Origin: DATBLQ01 sp036555325
GTDB taxonomy: Bacteria; Pseudomonadota; Alphaproteobacteria; Rhizobiales; Aestuariivirgaceae
Length of the DNA stretch: 64,000 nt
Assembly (NCBI GenBank): GCA_036555325.1
Contig: DATBLQ010000037.1
Coordinates: 1 to 64,000 of the forward strand
Reading direction: 5' to 3'
Shown: piece after piece, positions 17,099-25,813 of the stretch
Position numbering within the stretch: the stretch's first letter is position 1
Layout: each line of letters starts with the position of its first letter
The notes under the pieces: model-generated
Databases searched by the model: none
Seen by the model: only the letters and a program-made list of their open reading frames with translations
Told to the model about the DNA's origin: nothing
Program-made: the position numbers and the translations under genes

Positions 17099-18043
17099 TC
17101 AGCCGCCTCTGTTCCGGTCAATGATGGCGCTCACCAGGATGGCGACGATCAGCACGACACCAATGACGACAATTGTACCGTCACCCTTTACGCCCGAAAG
17201 AGCAAGACCATTCTTGAGCGCCTGTATCAGTACAAGGCCAAGGGCAGTGCCGACGATCGTGCCGCGCCCGCCGAAAATACTTGTTCCCCCAAGCACCACG
17301 CCAGTGATCACGTCGAGCTCGAGACCGGTTCCCATGTCGGATCGGGTGGTAGTGACGCGCGATACGAAAATGATGGCAGCCAGCGCGGCCAGAAACCCGG
17401 CGCCTGCGTATATCCATAGCTTTGTCGCGCTGACGCGAATACCGGAGAACCGGGCGGCGGTTTCATTGGCACCGATCGCGTATGTCGCCCTTCCGAAAGG
17501 TGTGAGCCCGAGGATGATTGCACAGACAGCAGTTGCAATGGCTAGCACCCACAATTGAAACGGCACGCCCAACACCTCGCCCTGTCCGAAAAAGAAAAAC
17601 CATTCGGGATAGCCGCGAACCGAGCGGGCTTGGCTGATGCCCTCGGCTAGTCCGCGGTAGAGCGCAAGTGTTGCCAGTGTGGCGATCAAAGGCGGCACGC
17701 TAAATCGGGTTATGATGAGACCGTTGCCCAGCCCGGCTAACGTCCCACTTGCAACCGCAGCCAGCATAGCAACCGGAAGCGGCATCCCCACGTTTTGCCA
17801 GAACACGCCGAAGAGAATTGCTGTTAAACCCAGGATCGAGCCGACCGACAGATCAATTCCCCCTGTAACGATCACGAAGGTCATGGCAAGCGCCACAAGG
17901 CCCACTTCGGCCATGAGCCGCCCTTGGTTGAGAAGATTCTCAGGCGTGAAGAAGCGATCGGACAGCATGGCGAGAATGGCCAGCGCGAGGATTATGAGCG
18001 CCGCCAGAACGCTCTCGTGGCGAAGAAGCCCCGAGGCCGTCAT
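17099..18043 (-). CDS. rhaQ: CUT2 sugar ABC permease (second)
   Basis: A 314-residue inner-membrane permease with 8-10 hydrophobic segments and the CUT2 signature VTGGIDLSVGS. It pairs with the preceding permease to form the channel fed by RhaS. The start at 18043 gives the ATGA overlap with the upstream permease stop (18040-18042); the 25-codon extension to 18118 would run inside that gene. The rhaP/rhaQ naming follows the R. leguminosarum order and could be swapped. Confidence 0.87.
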   Translation of the reverse strand: MTASGLLRHESVLAALIILALAILAMLSDRFFTPENLLNQGRLMAEVGLVALAMTFVIVTGGIDLSVGSILGLTAILFGVFWQNVGMPLPVAMLAAVASGTLAGLGNGLIITRFSVPPLIATLATLALYRGLAEGISQARSVRGYPEWFFFFGQGEVLGVPFQLWVLAIATAVCAIILGLTPFGRATYAIGANETAARFSGIRVSATKLWIYAGAGFLAALAAIIFVSRVTTTRSDMGTGLELDVITGVVLGGTSIFGGRGTIVGTALGLVLIQALKNGLALSGVKGDGTIVVIGVVLIVAILVSAIIDRNRGG

Positions 18044-19020
18044 ACCGCTCTCCGCCGCCGCGCCATGTCCGCCAGCACCGTAGCAAGGATCATGAGGCCG
18101 AGAACCGCGCGCAGCCAATAGGCCGAGACGTTGAGAAAGATCAGGGAAGAGCCGATAGCGGCGAACAGGATCGCGGCTAAGGTCGATCCGATGACCGTGC
18201 CCGTTCCGCCCAGGATCGATACCCCGCCGATGACCGATGCCGTGATCACCGTGAGCTCGAGATTAGGGGGAACGGTCGACTGGATCACCTGTAGCTGTGT
18301 GGCGAAGAGCAGACCTGCTATTCCCGCAAATAGCCCGTGAAGGGCAAAGACGCCGACGACAGTACGCTCAGGGTTCAATCCGGCGGCCCGCGCCGCTTCG
18401 ATATTGCCCCCGACTGCATAGACTGCGCGGCCAAAATCGCTATATCGCATGAACAACGCGGCGGCGATGGTGAGGACCACCATGAAATAGACGGGCGACG
18501 CGATGCCGAAAATGCGCTTCTGGGCGATCATGAACTCAGCGGGCATGTCGGTGATCCACGCGCCGGCAGTCGCACTGATCAAACCGCCTTTTAGGATCGA
18601 CAGCATGCCGAGTGTCACGACGATAGAGGGAATACGGGTGTAGGCAACGAGTGCGCCCACGGAAGCATTGACGGCCACCGCAAATAAGACTGGCACCAAC
18701 CACGCCGCCCAAACCGGATAGCCGCTCACGGCCAACGTGCCGGCAATGGTGGCAATCACCCCGATCAGCGAACCCACCGAAACATCGATATGGCCCGAGA
18801 TGATCACCATCGACATGCCAATCGCGGCAACCGCGATGTAGGCGTTGCCGGCAAAGATACTGTTGATGTTGGTATCGGACAGAAAGCGCGGGTTAACGCT
18901 ACCGACGACAAGGAACAGCGCAACGATTGAGGACAGCACGACGATTTCCTGTCCGTAGGCAGCAAGAAAACGTCGAACAGCTGATCGGCCCACCGGAAGA
19001 ACTGCCGCCGCTGTACTCAT
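18040..19020 (-). CDS. rhaP: CUT2 sugar ABC permease (first)
   Basis: A 326-residue multi-pass permease with IISGHIDVSVGSLIGV, the CUT2 motif, and the conserved GGVSILGGTGTVIGS near the C-terminus. It overlaps both neighbours by 4 bp (ATGA with the ATPase upstream and the second permease downstream), so these subunits are translationally coupled. Confidence 0.88.
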   Translation of the reverse strand: MSTAAAVLPVGRSAVRRFLAAYGQEIVVLSSIVALFLVVGSVNPRFLSDTNINSIFAGNAYIAVAAIGMSMVIISGHIDVSVGSLIGVIATIAGTLAVSGYPVWAAWLVPVLFAVAVNASVGALVAYTRIPSIVVTLGMLSILKGGLISATAGAWITDMPAEFMIAQKRIFGIASPVYFMVVLTIAAALFMRYSDFGRAVYAVGGNIEAARAAGLNPERTVVGVFALHGLFAGIAGLLFATQLQVIQSTVPPNLELTVITASVIGGVSILGGTGTVIGSTLAAILFAAIGSSLIFLNVSAYWLRAVLGLMILATVLADMARRRRAV

Positions 19021-20543
19021 GCCGCTGATCTTTTGGAATTTGCATGAGTCATCGCTGCACCTACCGCCTCTGGCGTTGCCTTCCCTTCCTCAAAAGCCGC
19101 AACCACCCGACCACCGTTCATAACCAGGACGCGGTCGCTCATTCCCAACACTTCCGGCAACTCACTCGAGATCATCAGAATTGCCATTCCGTCTGCGGCG
19201 AGCCTGCGCATCAAAAGATGAATCTCAGCCTTCGCTCCGACATCGATGCCGCGGGTAGGCTCATCCATAATGAGGATTCGCGGATTCGTAGAAAGCCATT
19301 TTCCCAAAACCACCTTCTGCTGATTGCCCCCTGACAGCTCGCGCACGATTTGTCCGGGCCCGCGCGCTTTTATGCCAAATTTTTCGATTGCTTGCCGGGC
19401 GACCCGCATGACCTTGGAAACATCGACGAACAAGCCGCGCAACATATGCTTCAGGTTCGCAAGCGCCAAGTTTTCCGCAATTGTCTGTGTACGGATCAAA
19501 CCCTGTATGCCACGATCCTCCGGAACATAGGCTATCCCCAGGTCGCGCGCAATCTCAGGGCTCGCCACCCTAACCACTCTCCCGTCCAGCAGAATGGATC
19601 CCGAACTAGCCGGAGTAATGCCGAAAATGGTCAGCGCTAGTTCCGTTCGCCCCGACCCAACGAGCCCGGCGATCCCCAAGATCTCTCCGCTCTTTAGCTC
19701 AAGCGAGACGTTACGCACGCTGGTTCGGTAAGAAACATCGCGCAGTTCGAGAACGACGTTTCCGCTCTCGCCAAGTTTCTTTGGATAGAGCCGATCGATC
19801 GCCCGTCCCACCATCATGTTGACAAGCACCGTCTCATCAACGTCCGCAATGCTCTTGGTTCCGACATGCGCGCCATCGCGCAGCACCGTTACCCGGTCGG
19901 CAAGTGCAAAAATTTCCGGCAGTCTATGACTGACGTAGACAATTGCCACCCCGCGTGATTTCAACCGCCGCACGATATCCATGAGCCGCTGAACATCCCC
20001 TTCGGCAAGCGCAGCGGTTGGCTCATCCATGATAACCACTCGCGCATCCTGCGACAGGGCGCGCGCAATCTCGACTCGCTGGCGGTTGGCGACCGAGAGA
20101 TTTCCCACCTTCAAGTCGATATCAAGTTCATGGCTGTCGAGGGAATCGAGCAGTTGGCGCGACCGTCTGCGCATGGCCGGCCAATCAAGAGCGCCCCAGT
20201 GCGTCTTTGGCGATTGTCCCAGGAAGATGTTTTCCGCAACGGTCAACTCCGGAAACAGCAACAGTTCCTGGTGCACTGTGGCGATACCTGCGGCGTGCGC
20301 CTCGCCCGCAGTGGAAAACTTGGTTGCCGATCCATCGATATAAATCTCACCCTCGTCTGGCTGGTAGAGGCCCGCCATTATCTTGATCAAGGTCGACTTG
20401 CCCGCGCCGTTCTCCCCAAGCAGCGCATGCACCTCGCCCGCGCGTACATCGAAGCTCACGTCCTTGACGGCTTTGAGTCCGGCAAATGACTTCGAGATAT
20501 GCGAAAGAGTGATAACCGGCTCGAGTTGGCTTTTCGCCTTCAT
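19017..20543 (-). CDS. rhaT: CUT2 sugar ABC ATPase, two nucleotide-binding domains
   Basis: A 508-residue RbsA-like ATPase with two fused ABC domains. The first has LLGENGAGKSTLIK (Walker A) and VVIMDEPTAAL (Walker B). The second has the degenerate Walker A GLVGSGRTELAL with signature LSGGNQQKVVLGKWL and ILIMDEPTRGIDVGAK, the usual CUT2 asymmetry. A 69-bp gap separates it from the class II aldolase gene upstream. Confidence 0.92.
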   Translation of the reverse strand: MKAKSQLEPVITLSHISKSFAGLKAVKDVSFDVRAGEVHALLGENGAGKSTLIKIMAGLYQPDEGEIYIDGSATKFSTAGEAHAAGIATVHQELLLFPELTVAENIFLGQSPKTHWGALDWPAMRRRSRQLLDSLDSHELDIDLKVGNLSVANRQRVEIARALSQDARVVIMDEPTAALAEGDVQRLMDIVRRLKSRGVAIVYVSHRLPEIFALADRVTVLRDGAHVGTKSIADVDETVLVNMMVGRAIDRLYPKKLGESGNVVLELRDVSYRTSVRNVSLELKSGEILGIAGLVGSGRTELALTIFGITPASSGSILLDGRVVRVASPEIARDLGIAYVPEDRGIQGLIRTQTIAENLALANLKHMLRGLFVDVSKVMRVARQAIEKFGIKARGPGQIVRELSGGNQQKVVLGKWLSTNPRILIMDEPTRGIDVGAKAEIHLLMRRLAADGMAILMISSELPEVLGMSDRVLVMNGGRVVAAFEEGKATPEAVGAAMTHANSKRSAA

Positions 20544-20612
20544 CCCCGCATCCCCAACCTGTCCTTTTTTCGCTGAGTTTAGCTAACGCAACTGGATGCG
20601 CAAGACGTGTAC

Positions 20613-21341
20613 CTATCGCCTGCGCCGTGTGGCCTTGGCAACATCGCGCCGTTTCGGCGCCATGACCGCAGGCATGTCGCCTTCGTCAAGTTGCGATTGC
20701 TGCTTCCCATACGTTTTGAAGCGGGAGAGCACGCTTGACATTTGCTCCTCGCTCAAAATGACGGGATCGCCTGCAACGGATGCCGCCCAATATTGTTGAC
20801 AAAGCGTCTCTACCTCGCGAGCCAGCGAGAATGCTCGGTCAAGATCAGGGGCGAGGCAAATTTGCCCATGATTGGCGAGCAGACATGCCGTTCGTCCCTC
20901 CAGCGCCTTCAGCATGGCATCGGACAATCCCTGCGTCCCGAATTCCGCGTAGGTCGCAACCTTGAGCGAAATGCCCCCAGTCCATCCAATCATGTAGTGG
21001 AACGCCGGTATTTCCTTGCGTAGACAAGCAAGAGCAGTGGCATAGATCGAGTGAACATGGACCACTGCATTGGCCTCGGGTCGGTTGCGATAGATATCGA
21101 GGTGCATACGCCATTCCGTTGAAGGCAAATAGTCGCCCCTGTAGCCGCCATCAAGATCCATCTCAACCACATGCTCGGGCTTCATAGTGGCATAAGGCAC
21201 CCCCGATGCCGTGACAAGGAAACCCTCTTCAATTCGCGCGCTGACATTGCCGGATGTTCCCCGATTGATGCCTTCACTGTTCATCCGCAGGCAGGTCGCA
21301 ATGATTTTTTTCCGCAAGGCAAGATGTTTGATCTTCGGCAT
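20613..21341 (-). CDS. Class II aldolase, L-fuculose-phosphate aldolase-like
   Basis: A 242-residue zinc aldolase of the FucA/AraD family. Catalytic Glu is in STEWRMH; zinc ligands are HVHSIY and the His in ANHGQI. The Arg/Lys-rich tail (MAPKRRDVAKATRRRR) is unusual. It is the first gene of the sugar operon and diverges from the FGGY kinase at 21476. Since RhaD already contains an aldolase domain, this second aldolase points either to a second substrate (L-fuculose-, D-ribulose- or L-ribulose-phosphate type) or to redundancy. Confidence 0.88.
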   Translation of the reverse strand: MPKIKHLALRKKIIATCLRMNSEGINRGTSGNVSARIEEGFLVTASGVPYATMKPEHVVEMDLDGGYRGDYLPSTEWRMHLDIYRNRPEANAVVHVHSIYATALACLRKEIPAFHYMIGWTGGISLKVATYAEFGTQGLSDAMLKALEGRTACLLANHGQICLAPDLDRAFSLAREVETLCQQYWAASVAGDPVILSEEQMSSVLSRFKTYGKQQSQLDEGDMPAVMAPKRRDVAKATRRRR

Positions 21342-21353
21342 GCCTTTTCCATT

Positions 21354-21375
21354 CGATTGTTTCTGGCGGCAATCG
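21354..21375. promoter_or_regulatory. Inverted repeat in divergent aldolase/kinase promoter region
   Basis: CGATTG and CAATCG, spaced by 10 bases, lie about 13 bp before the aldolase start in the 134-bp divergent region. This is a candidate regulator site for the sugar locus; no regulator gene is visible nearby. Confidence 0.25.
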
Positions 21376-21475
21376 CATGAAAGACGCCAAACGTAATGCC
21401 CGTGTCAAGCGCCGCCGTGCTAGGTAAGCTTGGGCGACGCCGGCCTGGGCGCGACTGTTGATGGAGTCGTCTGAT

Positions 21476-22876
21476 ATGAGCAAACCCCCACGGGGAATTG
21501 CAGTCATCGACGCAGGAGCAACGAACACGAAGATCGTGCTTTTTTCAGGCAACGGCACTCCATTGGCCGAGCGAAAAATCGGCACTCGCCATTTCGAACC
21601 ACCCCCCTATCGCCATATCGATCCCGAGCCGCTCGCCGCTCTTTGTCGCGAAGCTCTGCCCGAACTTGATCGTATTGCCCCGATAGATGTGGTGGTGCCG
21701 TGTGCCCACGGCGCAGCCCTAGCCTGCCTCGCACAAGATGGCTCGCTGGCGCTTCCCGTAATGGACTACACCGCCGAGCCGCCCCCCGAAATTGTTGCTG
21801 AATATCGTCAGATCGAACCGCCATTCTCGGAGGTCTTCTGTCCACTTCTTCCTATGGCGATAACACACGCCCTCCAGCTCCATTGGCAGGAGCGGGCGTT
21901 TCCAGAACAATTCGCCAACGTCAAGACCATCATTACCTGGATCCAATATGCCGGCTTCCTGTTAAGCGGCAATGCCGTGAGCGAAATCTCCAGCCTGTCC
22001 TGCCAGTCCCAGCTTATGGACGTCGCTGCCAACCGCTTTTCAACGCTTGCGCGATCGCGCGGGTGGGACCGCCTTTTTGCACCGATGGCCAATGCGTGGG
22101 AAACAATCGGCACGCTTCAAGCGCAATTTCGGGGAGAAGGTTTTCGCGGCGAAGGTCGGGTGCTCGCAGGTGTGCACGATTCGAATGCCAACTACCTCCG
22201 CTATCTGGCGGCCGGGTTGACTCGGTTTACGCTTCTGTCGTCGGGTACCTGGATCATAGGGTTCGACAGTTCAACACCGATCTCGTCACTCAACAAGGAA
22301 CGGGACACGGCAAGCAACACCGACATATTCGGAAGGCAGGTAGCCAGCTGCCGTTTCTACGGGGGACGCGAGTTCGAACTTTTGTCGGAGGGTTCGCCAG
22401 CCGAGGAAGCTTCCATTGAAATCGTTTCGCACCTCGTCTCGCGCAGGACAATGGCATTCCCCTCTTTCACAGACTCCGGCGGACCAGTTCCGAAGAGCGG
22501 TGGCAAGGGGCACATCAGCGGGTCACCCGCGGCTTCGCCAATGGAAAAATCCTCCTTGGCCGCGCTTTATTGCGCACTGATGGTCTCCGAATCTCTGGAT
22601 GCCATAGGATCGAAACATGACATCATCGTCGATGGGCCCTTCTCGAAGAACGCAGTGTTCATCCAAATCCTGGCACGCCTTCGATCCGGGCAGCGGGTTC
22701 TGGCCTCTGATCTGCGCGACGGCACGACGGCAGGCGCCGCCTGCCTGGCGCTCATGCCGGATGGTGAGCTGCCGCGGATTGAGCTCTCACTTATAGCGGT
22801 TGAACCGGCTTCGATCCCGGGGCTTGGCGAGTATGCGGAAGTCTGGAAAAGAGACGCCTACACACAGGGCCGCTAG
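21476..22876 (+). CDS. rhaK: FGGY-family sugar kinase, RhaK-like
   Basis: A 466-residue kinase with IAVIDAGATNTKIVLF (phosphate 1 loop), GVHDSNANYLRYL (catalytic Asp) and LLSSGTWIIGF (adenosine region), consistent with phosphorylating L-rhamnulose or a related ketose. The ATG at 21476 is chosen because GGAG precedes it by 9 bases; ATG 21461 and TTG 21458 have no site. It is divergent from the rest of the operon. Its TAG shares a CTAG with the stop of the convergent hydrolase. The rhizobial kinase is also needed for rhamnose transport, so a similar dual role is possible. Confidence 0.82.
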   Translation: MSKPPRGIAVIDAGATNTKIVLFSGNGTPLAERKIGTRHFEPPPYRHIDPEPLAALCREALPELDRIAPIDVVVPCAHGAALACLAQDGSLALPVMDYTAEPPPEIVAEYRQIEPPFSEVFCPLLPMAITHALQLHWQERAFPEQFANVKTIITWIQYAGFLLSGNAVSEISSLSCQSQLMDVAANRFSTLARSRGWDRLFAPMANAWETIGTLQAQFRGEGFRGEGRVLAGVHDSNANYLRYLAAGLTRFTLLSSGTWIIGFDSSTPISSLNKERDTASNTDIFGRQVASCRFYGGREFELLSEGSPAEEASIEIVSHLVSRRTMAFPSFTDSGGPVPKSGGKGHISGSPAASPMEKSSLAALYCALMVSESLDAIGSKHDIIVDGPFSKNAVFIQILARLRSGQRVLASDLRDGTTAGAACLALMPDGELPRIELSLIAVEPASIPGLGEYAEVWKRDAYTQGR

Positions 22877-23700
22877 TGGTTCCCGTGGGAAAGGATGCGT
22901 CGGTCCATAGCGTCAAGCGCCTCGTGCAGAGCAGCTGCGAATTCCGGATGATCGTAGATATCGTTGTGGCCGACACCCCCGATGGTTCGATCAAGAGCCA
23001 CTCGGCGTAAACTTGCTCGCAGTGACTGAGTGCGGGGCGGTGGAACAATCCTGTCCCGTTCCGCTGCAATGATGGCAACCGGCGCCTCAATCTCTTTCAC
23101 CAAGGCAGCAATTTCCATGTGATGGCGAAGCAAGAGCCCGACGGGAGCCCACCAATAGTGATCCTTGGCAAGGGCTTTGAGCGAGTCGAATGGCGTAACG
23201 AGAATGACGCCTGCGAGGTTTCTATGGCGGGCAACATACGCGGCGGGCCCGGCACCTATGCTCAGACCGATAGTAACAATACGATCCGGCCCGATCGTCG
23301 CAGCAACATGGTCATGGATGGCGAGCGCATCTTCCAGCAGGGCCGCAGCGCTTGGGCTTCCCTCGCTTGGTCCGTAACCGCGATAGTGGAAGACAACCAC
23401 GTCCCGGTTCGGAACATGCGCGCTGAGGTATGCAGCAAGTGTTTCTGCGTTCCATGCGTTGCCGCCGAAACCCAGCAAGAGGGCTGCGCCCGGCAGTCGA
23501 ACCGACGTAGGGGGTATATGGACACCGTGAAGGTGTGCACCGTCTTTCGTCGTCAATATGAGCCGGTGAGCGGTCTCCGGCAATTGCACCTGTGAAGTGG
23601 CCGCCATGCCAGCAGGAAAGAGCAATCGCGTTTGTGCCAACGCTATCGCGATGATGACCAGTGTGTAGGCAACTCCGAGAATAACTAACGCCTTGATCAA
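22873..23700 (-). CDS. Membrane-anchored alpha/beta hydrolase
   Basis: A 275-residue serine hydrolase with an N-terminal membrane helix (ALVILGVAYTLVIIAIALA). Nucleophile elbow GLSIGAG, acid AAERDRIVPP and base GVGHNDIYDHPEF make a full triad, and FHYRGYGPSEG fits the ABHD13/17-like group. The start is TTG at 23700, with a GAAAGG site 8 bases upstream; no better ATG is present. It is the third gene of a RidA / SDR / hydrolase operon (12-bp gap to the SDR). The substrate is unknown. Confidence 0.82.
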   Translation of the reverse strand: MIKALVILGVAYTLVIIAIALAQTRLLFPAGMAATSQVQLPETAHRLILTTKDGAHLHGVHIPPTSVRLPGAALLLGFGGNAWNAETLAAYLSAHVPNRDVVVFHYRGYGPSEGSPSAAALLEDALAIHDHVAATIGPDRIVTIGLSIGAGPAAYVARHRNLAGVILVTPFDSLKALAKDHYWWAPVGLLLRHHMEIAALVKEIEAPVAIIAAERDRIVPPPRTQSLRASLRRVALDRTIGGVGHNDIYDHPEFAAALHEALDAMDRRILSHGNH

Positions 23701-23712
23701 GACTTCGGCCTT

Positions 23713-24408
23713 TCAGAATTTCTCCAGCCAAGGTCTAAGCTCCACCTCCCACGTCCAGGCACTCCTATGCTGGCGCAGGATGCACAGGTAGGTTTCTGCG
23801 ATAGCATCGGGATCGAGCATGGAGTCAGGCTTGTCGGGCGATTCTTGCCGGGCGCTACTTCTTATTCCGCCATCAATGACGAAGTGGGCTACGTGAATTC
23901 CCTTCGGTGCAAGCTCGCGCGCCATGCTTTGTGCAAGCCCGCGCAGGGCGAATTTTCCCATCGCAAACGGCGCCGACTCAGGATAACCCTTGACGCTCGC
24001 AGAAGCCCCGGTGAAGAAAATTGCGCCGTACCCAAGCGACAGCATTCGCCGAGCCGCTTGTTGAGCCACGAGGAAACCGCCGTAAGCGCTGACGCGAAGT
24101 GCCTTTTCGACGTCATCGGCAGAAAGAGAGATGAACGGTCCTCGCGCCCGTGCGCTGGCGTTGTAGATGACGAAGTCGGGACTGCCGGTCTTGCGCTCGA
24201 CCTCCTCGAACAGCCGGCTGACCTGTCCGGGGTCTGTTGCATCGCATGAAAACGAATCGGCGCCGATCTCTTTGCTTAACGTCGAAAGCTTGGCCGGATC
24301 GCGGGCGGCCAGCGCCACCTTGAGACCCTCCCTTGCCATGACGCGTGCTAGCGATGCACTGAGCCCTGGCCCTGCCCCGACGATTAGTGCCTTGGTATAT
24401 CGCATCAT
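23713..24408 (-). CDS. Atypical short-chain dehydrogenase (Tyr to Phe)
   Basis: A 231-residue SDR fold with IVGAGPGLSASLAR (cofactor loop), YNASARA in place of NNAG, and FFTGASASVKG holding the usual serine. The catalytic Tyr-x-x-x-Lys reads FAMGK, so tyrosine is replaced by phenylalanine. Either the enzyme uses another proton donor or it is a binding protein. It starts at ATG 24408, four bases after the RidA-like stop, and is followed by the hydrolase. Confidence 0.82.
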   Translation of the reverse strand: MMRYTKALIVGAGPGLSASLARVMAREGLKVALAARDPAKLSTLSKEIGADSFSCDATDPGQVSRLFEEVERKTGSPDFVIYNASARARGPFISLSADDVEKALRVSAYGGFLVAQQAARRMLSLGYGAIFFTGASASVKGYPESAPFAMGKFALRGLAQSMARELAPKGIHVAHFVIDGGIRSSARQESPDKPDSMLDPDAIAETYLCILRQHRSAWTWEVELRPWLEKF

Positions 24409-24412
24409 CGGC

Positions 24413-24919
24413 TCAGCGCACCTCGACGTCCATCCAACTTTCAAAACAGTGATTGTTGGCGAGCGACATCACACCGATCGTTGCCCGGCAGCCGATTCCC
24501 TTCTCTGCACCGAACAGCTCGGCAAAAAGATCGGTAAGGCCGCTCGAGACAAGGTTGGGATCAGTAAATCCCGGCGCGCAAACCACGAAGTTCAGCGTTC
24601 GCGCCAATGCCACCACCCTGTCGAGGTCCCCGATCGCTTGCTTGATGCCCGCAAGGCAGTTGATGCCCGTTTGCCGCGCAGCCCGGTATGCCTGCTCGAC
24701 AGTGACTTCCGCTCCCACCCGTCCTGGATGCATCGGCGTGCCATCTTCCAGATCGGCCACATGGCCAGATAACATCAGAAGATTACCCATCCGGTGGAAG
24801 GGTTTCATTTTACCGTATTTTTGACCGTAATATTTCTCCGCGGTGCCAAGCTTTGCCTCCCACTTGCCCAGATCCGGCAACGTGATGCCGAGCGCCTTCA
24901 GTTTCTTCTCTATTTCCAT
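24413..24919 (-). CDS. RidA/YjgF-family protein (long subgroup)
   Basis: A 168-residue member of the RidA superfamily, of the longer subgroup with an N-terminal extension (LKALGITLPDLGK). LLMLSGHVADLEDG and GCRATIGVMSLA, with its conserved Arg, are the family landmarks. RidA proteins hydrolyse reactive enamine/imine intermediates. The start at 24919 has GGAGGG five bases before it. It is first in an operon with the atypical SDR and the hydrolase, which hints at a small pathway producing an imine or enol. Confidence 0.85.
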   Translation of the reverse strand: MEIEKKLKALGITLPDLGKWEAKLGTAEKYYGQKYGKMKPFHRMGNLLMLSGHVADLEDGTPMHPGRVGAEVTVEQAYRAARQTGINCLAGIKQAIGDLDRVVALARTLNFVVCAPGFTDPNLVSSGLTDLFAELFGAEKGIGCRATIGVMSLANNHCFESWMDVEVR

Positions 24920-25049
24920 TTTGCCCTCCACGTTGACGACCGAAGCTCCTCTCGACGTGTACATCGCATTCTGCCGAATTGAGCTCTGAAAGGCGATACC
25001 GGCGACAATTCTGCCGCAGAAGGAAAGTGGTTTTTTGTTCTCATCCAGC

Positions 25050-25742
25050 TCAATACTTCATTGCCGTGAGCAAGAGCTGCAAATGAGCTATTTGGGCCTC
25101 GGCGTTGGGCTCCGCTGCCGCAATGCTACCGATTCGGGCACGAAGCTGTCGCTTGTCCCTTTCGGAAAAAATTACGCTGATCTCCGGATAATGGACCTTT
25201 AGAGCATTCGACAGAAAGGCAATTTGCTCGCTTGAGTAATTACTACGCTCTGAAAGAGATCCCACCACATTCCAAACCGCGGTCTTCCATGCGGAGCGGC
25301 CACCAGGACCATCGTCGGTGTCTGCGCCAAGCGTCACCGCTGAATCGATCAAATAGAGAATGAATGACTGAATATGCGTCAACTCTTCTTGCAGCGGTTC
25401 CCCGACGAACACCGCATATCCATAGGCAGCGCGAATTTCACCCATGGTCGCTAGAATCATGGCGATATCCAGCTGTTTCCGGCGTTCTGTTGCGGGACCA
25501 TGCATGATACGCAGCACGTTCTCTCGGTTGACGATGCGTCGGAATAGCTTCCGCGTCTCGTCGGTGCGCAAATGCGGCAGGGCGCGGTTCCCATTGAAAT
25601 GAGCGAAATAGAAGTCGACGTAATCACTCGTCGTCCAGGATTCATAGGGCGAGGGAAAGTGCGACAGCTGCCCCGCCCATGACCCACCAACAGCGGTTAA
25701 GGCCAAGGTCAGTGAACAGAGTCTAGAGATCGGTCCGATCAT
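25050..25742 (-). CDS. Secreted hypothetical protein
   Basis: I do not recognise this family. It has 230 residues with a signal peptide (LCSLTLALTAVGGSWA) and an otherwise helical, soluble body. The body contains YESWTTSDYVDFYFAHFNG and a Glu/Arg-rich middle. There is no lipobox and no metal or catalytic motif. It stands alone, with 130 bp downstream and 71 bp upstream. Confidence 0.65.
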   Translation of the reverse strand: MIGPISRLCSLTLALTAVGGSWAGQLSHFPSPYESWTTSDYVDFYFAHFNGNRALPHLRTDETRKLFRRIVNRENVLRIMHGPATERRKQLDIAMILATMGEIRAAYGYAVFVGEPLQEELTHIQSFILYLIDSAVTLGADTDDGPGGRSAWKTAVWNVVGSLSERSNYSSEQIAFLSNALKVHYPEISVIFSERDKRQLRARIGSIAAAEPNAEAQIAHLQLLLTAMKY

Positions 25743-25813
25743 GGAGCGGCACCATTGAAGCCGATACTATACCGCAATCGGCAGCAAACGGAAAAGGTGG
25801 AAGCAAGTTGCCG

